Of a stretch of DNA of 64,000 bases, positions 60,523-64,000 are shown one piece after another (within the stretch, counting starts at the first letter, position 1; every line of letters begins with the position of its first letter). Under the pieces are notes generated by a model. It was not told the DNA's origin. It did not search any database and worked only from the letters and a program-made list of their open reading frames with translations. The stretch covers positions 1 through 64,000 of the forward strand of contig NZ_FOVD01000006.1 in the NCBI RefSeq assembly GCF_900115055.1, written 5' to 3'. The translations under genes were made by a program, and so were the position numbers. This DNA comes from Chryseobacterium oleae. Its GTDB lineage: Bacteria > Bacteroidota > Bacteroidia > Flavobacteriales > Weeksellaceae.

Positions 60523-60939
60523 ATGAGACGTAACGCAACAGCCGTTTGGAACGGTAACATCAAAGAAGGTAAAGGACATTTAACTACTCAAAGTACAACT
60601 TTAAACGAAACTCAGTATTCTTTCAACAGCCGTTTCGCAGACGGAGTGGGAACCAATCCTGAAGAACTTCTTGCTGCAGCTCACGCAGGATGCTTCACGA
60701 TGAAACTGAGTGCCGAACTTTCTCAGGCAGGTTTTACTCCTGAAGAATTAAAAACAACTTCCGTCATCACTCTTGATCCAAGTGTAGGAAAAATTACAAA
60801 ATCTGAACTGACTTTAACGGCAAAAGTTCCGGGAATTTCAGAAGAAGAATTCCAGAAATTCGCTAAAATTGCTGAGGAAGGATGCCCGGTAAGTGCAGCT
60901 TTCAACTTTGAAATTACATTGAATGCTACTTTAGCTTAA
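60523..60939 (+). CDS. OsmC family peroxiredoxin
   Basis: This 138-residue OsmC-type thiol peroxidase reduces organic hydroperoxides. Both redox Cys are present, in AAAHAGCFTMKLSAEL (peroxidatic) and EEGCPVSAAF (resolving). The N-terminal RRNATAVWNGNIKEGKG and the NPEELLAAAH motif are characteristic of OsmC rather than Ohr. It is cytoplasmic and probably a homodimer. It is separated from the AraC gene upstream by a good promoter. Confidence 0.93.
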   Translation: MRRNATAVWNGNIKEGKGHLTTQSTTLNETQYSFNSRFADGVGTNPEELLAAAHAGCFTMKLSAELSQAGFTPEELKTTSVITLDPSVGKITKSELTLTAKVPGISEEEFQKFAKIAEEGCPVSAAFNFEITLNATLA

Positions 60940-60959
60940 TTATATTCAAATTTCTTTAT

Positions 60960-61018
60960 TTAAACCATTAAGATTTTCTTAATCAGTCTTATGTGATTAA
61001 AAAATCTTAATGGTTTAA
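60960..61018. repeat. Long near-perfect inverted repeat after osmC
   Basis: The arms 60960-60984 and 60995-61018 (TTAAACCATTAAGATT ... AATCTTAATGGTTTAA) pair with a single bulge over about 24 bp. It has no GC-rich stem and no T run, so it is a weak terminator at best. I recall similar palindromes in other flavobacterial genomes. Confidence 0.65.
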
Positions 61019-61149
61019 TTCTTCACTTAAAATCTCTGATTTTTCAAAAAACTGCTGTGATCTTTCTCCACATTATCAATTTAAACTTTACATCAATTTA
61101 AGCTGTCAAAAACTTTTGTGCCTTTTGTGGTAAAAAACTGTCATAAAAT

Positions 61150-61183
61150 AAAATATACCAATCGGTATATTTTCGTATATTTG
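61150..61183 (+). promoter_or_regulatory. TetR operator and promoter of the thiolase operon
   Basis: A perfect palindrome (AAAATATACC, four bases, GGTATATTTT; 61150-61173) lies directly before the -7 box TATATTTG (61176-61183). Its size, symmetry and position are those of a TetR-family operator, so the first gene probably represses its own operon. Confidence 0.75.
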
Positions 61184-61203
61184 CATTGAAATTAAACACT
61201 TAA

Positions 61204-61809
61204 ATGTCAAAAGCAGAAAAGACCAAACAGTTTATCATTGAGAAAACAGCGTCTTTGTTCAATACCAAAGGCTATACGTCTACATCTTTATCCGACATCA
61301 CGGAAGCGACAGGTCTGACTAAAGGAAGCATCTATGGAAACTTCGGCAACAAAGACGAAGTGGCACTGGAAGTTTACAAATACAATTCTAGCCTGTTATC
61401 CAAAAACATGGCCAGATCTTTGGGAGAAGAATTTCCGACGACCATTGATAAACTCAATGCATTCGTCAATTTTTACAGGAAAAACTGGAAAACAGTCTTT
61501 GAAAACGGAGGCTGCCCTTTGATGAATGCAGCGACAGAAGCAGATGATACTTTTCCGAGTCTGAAGAAACAGGTGACTCAATCTTTTGAAGGCTGGATCA
61601 AAAAGATAGCATCCGTCATTAAAGACGGGCAGGACAATGGAGAAATCCATCAGACCATAGATTCAGACGAATACGGATCATTATTTATCATGATGGTAGA
61701 AGGCGGAATTCTGCTTGCCAAAACGACTGAAGAAGAAAAATACCTGCACATGGCTTTAGACAGGATATTATTCATGATCGACAAAGAATTAAAAATACTT
61801 CCCTCATAA
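61204..61809 (+). CDS. TetR/AcrR family transcriptional repressor
   Basis: This 201-residue repressor has the N-terminal TetR helix-turn-helix (ASLFNTKGYTSTSLSDITEA, then GLTKGSIYGNFGNKDE) and a C-terminal ligand domain. It heads an operon with a thiolase (10 bp gap), a hotdog thioesterase and a ketosynthase, so an acyl-CoA is a likely inducer. The palindrome overlapping its promoter fits autorepression. Confidence 0.92.
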   Translation: MSKAEKTKQFIIEKTASLFNTKGYTSTSLSDITEATGLTKGSIYGNFGNKDEVALEVYKYNSSLLSKNMARSLGEEFPTTIDKLNAFVNFYRKNWKTVFENGGCPLMNAATEADDTFPSLKKQVTQSFEGWIKKIASVIKDGQDNGEIHQTIDSDEYGSLFIMMVEGGILLAKTTEEEKYLHMALDRILFMIDKELKILPS

Positions 61810-61819
61810 ATTTTTCAAT

Positions 61820-63088
61820 ATGGAAACAAAAAAAGTGGCTATCGTAGGATACAGCAGAATTCCTTTCGCAAGAATCAATACAGCCTATGCGGACCTGGAT
61901 AATCAGGAACTTCTGGAAGCTGCGCTCAACGGACTGATCAACAAGTATCATTTACAGGGGAAACTTCTGGGCGAAGTAGCTGGCGGAGCTGTGATCAAAC
62001 ATATTTCCGAGAGCAACCTCATCAGAGAAACCGTGATGAATACGGCATTAGATCCCGCAACTCCTGCGTGCGATCTTCAGCAAGCCTGTGATACAGGAAT
62101 TGAGGCTGCCGTTTATATTGGAAATAAAATTGCACTGGGACAGATAGAAAGCGGTATTGCCTGTGGTGTAGAAGCCATGAGTAACATCCCGTTTGAATCT
62201 GCTCCAAGATTAAGAAAAGCCCTGTTAAAAGCCAATAAAGAAAAATCGGTATTTGGAAAGTTAAAACAGCTTCTAAGCCCAAAACTGAAAGACTGGATGC
62301 CGATTCCCTACAAAGGACAGGAGCCCAAAACAGGTCTGGTGATGGGTGGACACACAGAGATCACAGCCAAATATTACAATATCTCCCGCGAAGAACAGGA
62401 TGAATTGGCTTTAAAAAGTCATCAGAATATGGCTAAAGCTTACGACGAAGGATTTTTTGACGATATGATTATTCCTGCTTTCGGCCTTGATAAAGACAAT
62501 AATCTCCGCAGAGATACCAGCATTGATAAACTTTCCCAGCTGAAACCTGCATTTGATAAAGAAAACGGAACATTAACTGCCGGAAACTCAACCCCTTTTA
62601 CAGATGGCGCATCAGCCGTTTTAATGGGCAGCGAAGAATGGGCAAATGCCAATGGCCTTCCTATTTTAGCGTATGTAACTTTCTCAGAAGTGGCAGGAAT
62701 TGAATATGTGGAAAACAAACAAAATCTACTTCTGGCTCCCGTTTTTGCAGCCGACAGAATGCTTAGAAAAGCTGGAATGAGTCTTGAAGATTTTGATTAT
62801 TATGAAATTCATGAAGCATTTGCCGCTCAGGTTCTGGCCACCATCAAGATCTGGGAAAATGATGATCTGGCTAAAAAATTCGGTCTGGAAAAAGCATTGG
62901 GAAAAATTGACAGAAGCAAACTGAATGTAAAAGGCGGAAGTCTTGCCGTAGCGCATCCTTTTGCAGCTACAGGCGGAAGAATTATCGGTACTCTGGCCAA
63001 ACTGCTCCACGAAAAAGGAAGCGGAAAAGGATTTATCTCCATCTGCGCAGCACGTGGACAGGGTGTCACTATGATTTTAGAAAAATAA
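61820..63088 (+). CDS. Thiolase (acetyl-CoA acyltransferase)
   Basis: This 422-residue thiolase joins or cleaves acyl-CoAs with acetyl-CoA. The nucleophilic Cys90 lies in DLQQACDTGIEAA; the second site has YEIHEAFAAQVL and the AHPFAATGGRI motif, where Ala replaces the usual Gly before His; the C-terminal Cys is in SICAARGQGVT. These features resemble FadI/trifunctional beta subunits more than short biosynthetic thiolases, so beta-oxidation is likely. It is the second gene of the TetR operon. Confidence 0.9.
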   Translation: METKKVAIVGYSRIPFARINTAYADLDNQELLEAALNGLINKYHLQGKLLGEVAGGAVIKHISESNLIRETVMNTALDPATPACDLQQACDTGIEAAVYIGNKIALGQIESGIACGVEAMSNIPFESAPRLRKALLKANKEKSVFGKLKQLLSPKLKDWMPIPYKGQEPKTGLVMGGHTEITAKYYNISREEQDELALKSHQNMAKAYDEGFFDDMIIPAFGLDKDNNLRRDTSIDKLSQLKPAFDKENGTLTAGNSTPFTDGASAVLMGSEEWANANGLPILAYVTFSEVAGIEYVENKQNLLLAPVFAADRMLRKAGMSLEDFDYYEIHEAFAAQVLATIKIWENDDLAKKFGLEKALGKIDRSKLNVKGGSLAVAHPFAATGGRIIGTLAKLLHEKGSGKGFISICAARGQGVTMILEK

Positions 63089-63098
63089 AACAAAAAAT

Positions 63099-63524
63099 AT
63101 GGACAGATTAGCACAACTGCAGCAATTCATCGGAAAGGAGTTTGACCAGTCACCATCACCGTTTATGAAATGGCTCAATCCTATTGTACTTTCTGTAGAA
63201 GAAGGACATCTCGAGTTCCGGTATACGGTAAGACCGGAATGGCTGAACCCGATCGGAAATCTTCATGGCGGGGTAACGGCAGCCATCGTTGACGACATCA
63301 TTGGAGCCACCATGTTCTCCCTGAACGAAAATTCTTTCATAACAACCATCAATAATGTGATCGATTATTTTTCAACTGCAAAAGAAAATGATAATATTGT
63401 AGCCGAAACGAAAATTATAAAAAGAGGCCGGCAGTTTGTCAATGCGCAATGCGAGATATGGAACGCAGACAAAACAAGACTGATTGCCAGGGGAACCTCT
63501 AATCTATTCAAAATTAATAACTAG
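63099..63524 (+). CDS. PaaI-type hotdog thioesterase
   Basis: This 141-residue protein has the hotdog fold of the PaaI/4HBT family. The active-site pattern NPIGNLHGGVTAAIVDDIIG is intact, including the HGG loop and the Asp that activates water. It should hydrolyse acyl- or aryl-CoA thioesters. It lies 10 bp after the thiolase and 2 bp before a ketosynthase gene. Confidence 0.9.
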   Translation: MDRLAQLQQFIGKEFDQSPSPFMKWLNPIVLSVEEGHLEFRYTVRPEWLNPIGNLHGGVTAAIVDDIIGATMFSLNENSFITTINNVIDYFSTAKENDNIVAETKIIKRGRQFVNAQCEIWNADKTRLIARGTSNLFKINN

Positions 63525-63526
63525 AT

Positions 63527-64000
63527 ATGAAAAGAGTTGTCATTACAGGACTGGGCGCTGTGACGCCTTTGGGGAACAATGTCGAAGATTTTTGGCAAAA
63601 CAGTATTAACGGGGTGAGCGGAGCAGGTTTAATTACCCATTTTGATTCAGAAAAATTTAAGGTACACTTCGCCTGTGAAGTGAAAAACTTTGATCCGAAA
63701 ATTCACCTGACCCACAACGAAATAAAAAGAAGCGACCTGTTTTCACAATATGCGATGTATGCTTCCACAGAAGCTATTCAGGATTCCGGACTGGAACTGG
63801 AAAAAATGGATCCGTTTGACACCGGAGTGATCTGGGGAACCGGTCAGGGCGGCATGCTCACCTTTGAAACCGAGGTCATGAATTTTGCAGAAGGCGACGG
63901 AACCCCTAGATTTAATCCTTTCTTTGTTCCTAAGTTCATCGCCAATATGGCTTCGGGAATGATTTCTATGAAGTTTGGTCTTCAGGGAATCAACTATACT
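63527..64000 (+). CDS. Beta-ketoacyl-[ACP] synthase II-like, partial
   Basis: This gene starts at ATG 63527 and runs off the window; 158 codons are visible. The N-terminus MKRVVITGLGAVTPLGNNVE and the later VIWGTGQGGMLTFE and FNPFFVPKFIANM are those of FabF-type condensing enzymes. The catalytic Cys and both His lie beyond the window. It is not next to an acyl carrier protein gene, as housekeeping fabF usually is, so it may be a second copy tied to the TetR-thiolase operon. Confidence 0.88.
   Translation, partial: MKRVVITGLGAVTPLGNNVEDFWQNSINGVSGAGLITHFDSEKFKVHFACEVKNFDPKIHLTHNEIKRSDLFSQYAMYASTEAIQDSGLELEKMDPFDTGVIWGTGQGGMLTFETEVMNFAEGDGTPRFNPFFVPKFIANMASGMISMKFGLQGINYT

Noticed and set aside
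1..64000. tRNA, rRNA, CRISPR array, prophage or replication origin
   Set aside because: No cloverleaf-type genes, regularly spaced repeats, phage structural genes or dnaA-box clusters were noticed on either strand, though a covariance search was not possible.

Overview
The window comes from a low-GC member of the Bacteroidota, family Weeksellaceae, most like Chryseobacterium. The evidence is SusC/SusD and TonB receptors, type IX secretion (T9SS) sorting tails, Bacteroidota-specific families (DUF5689, DUF4293, DUF4296, DUF4271, DUF6146), a Rho factor with a long Q/N-rich insertion, and promoters of the Bacteroidota form TTTG - about 19 bp - TAnnTTTG. No tRNA, rRNA, CRISPR array, prophage or intact insertion sequence was seen.

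Layout. 0.2-6.4 kb: a DUF5689 surface lipoprotein and TonB receptor, divergent from a secreted endonuclease/phosphatase-fold protein and a DUF6146 protein. 6.5-13.5 kb: Mn-type superoxide dismutase, Rho, a DUF4293 membrane protein, an M28 peptidase, an MsbA-like ABC exporter and a DUF1801 protein. 13.6-17.8 kb: an accessory island with a large secreted protein, two small helix-turn-helix proteins and a membrane-anchored LuxR-type regulator. Three promoters here share one operator-like motif at a fixed distance from an identical -7 box, which I consider the most novel signal in the window. 17.9-30.8 kb: housekeeping genes (psd, cdsA, LUD protein, ftsH, rsfS, birA, lptF/G-type permease, tgt, DUF4296, polyprenol-mannose synthase-like glycosyltransferase, DUF4271, hemD, S9 peptidase). 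31-38 kb: an SRPBCC protein, a histidine kinase/response regulator pair, then a probable metal (copper-like) locus: a lipoprotein with three His/Cys repeats, a Cys-rich small protein, and a TonB receptor fused to two HMA domains.

38.2-58.0 kb is a polysaccharide utilisation locus that reads as a nearly complete pathway for high-mannose N-glycans. Two T9SS-secreted Endo F1/H-like GH18 enzymes would release the glycan, SusC/SusD import it, two GH92 and one GH125 alpha-mannosidases trim it, an MFS carrier crosses the inner membrane, a GH130 phosphorylase splits the Man-GlcNAc core, and a ROK kinase and a PMI-type cupin would feed mannose into glycolysis. An AraC regulator lies upstream on the same strand. 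59.5-64 kb: a second AraC regulator, an OsmC protein, and a TetR-thiolase-thioesterase-ketosynthase operon with a palindromic operator; the ketosynthase runs off the window end.

Intergenic regions are rich in short palindromes and compound inverted repeats, some of which overlap gene ends.
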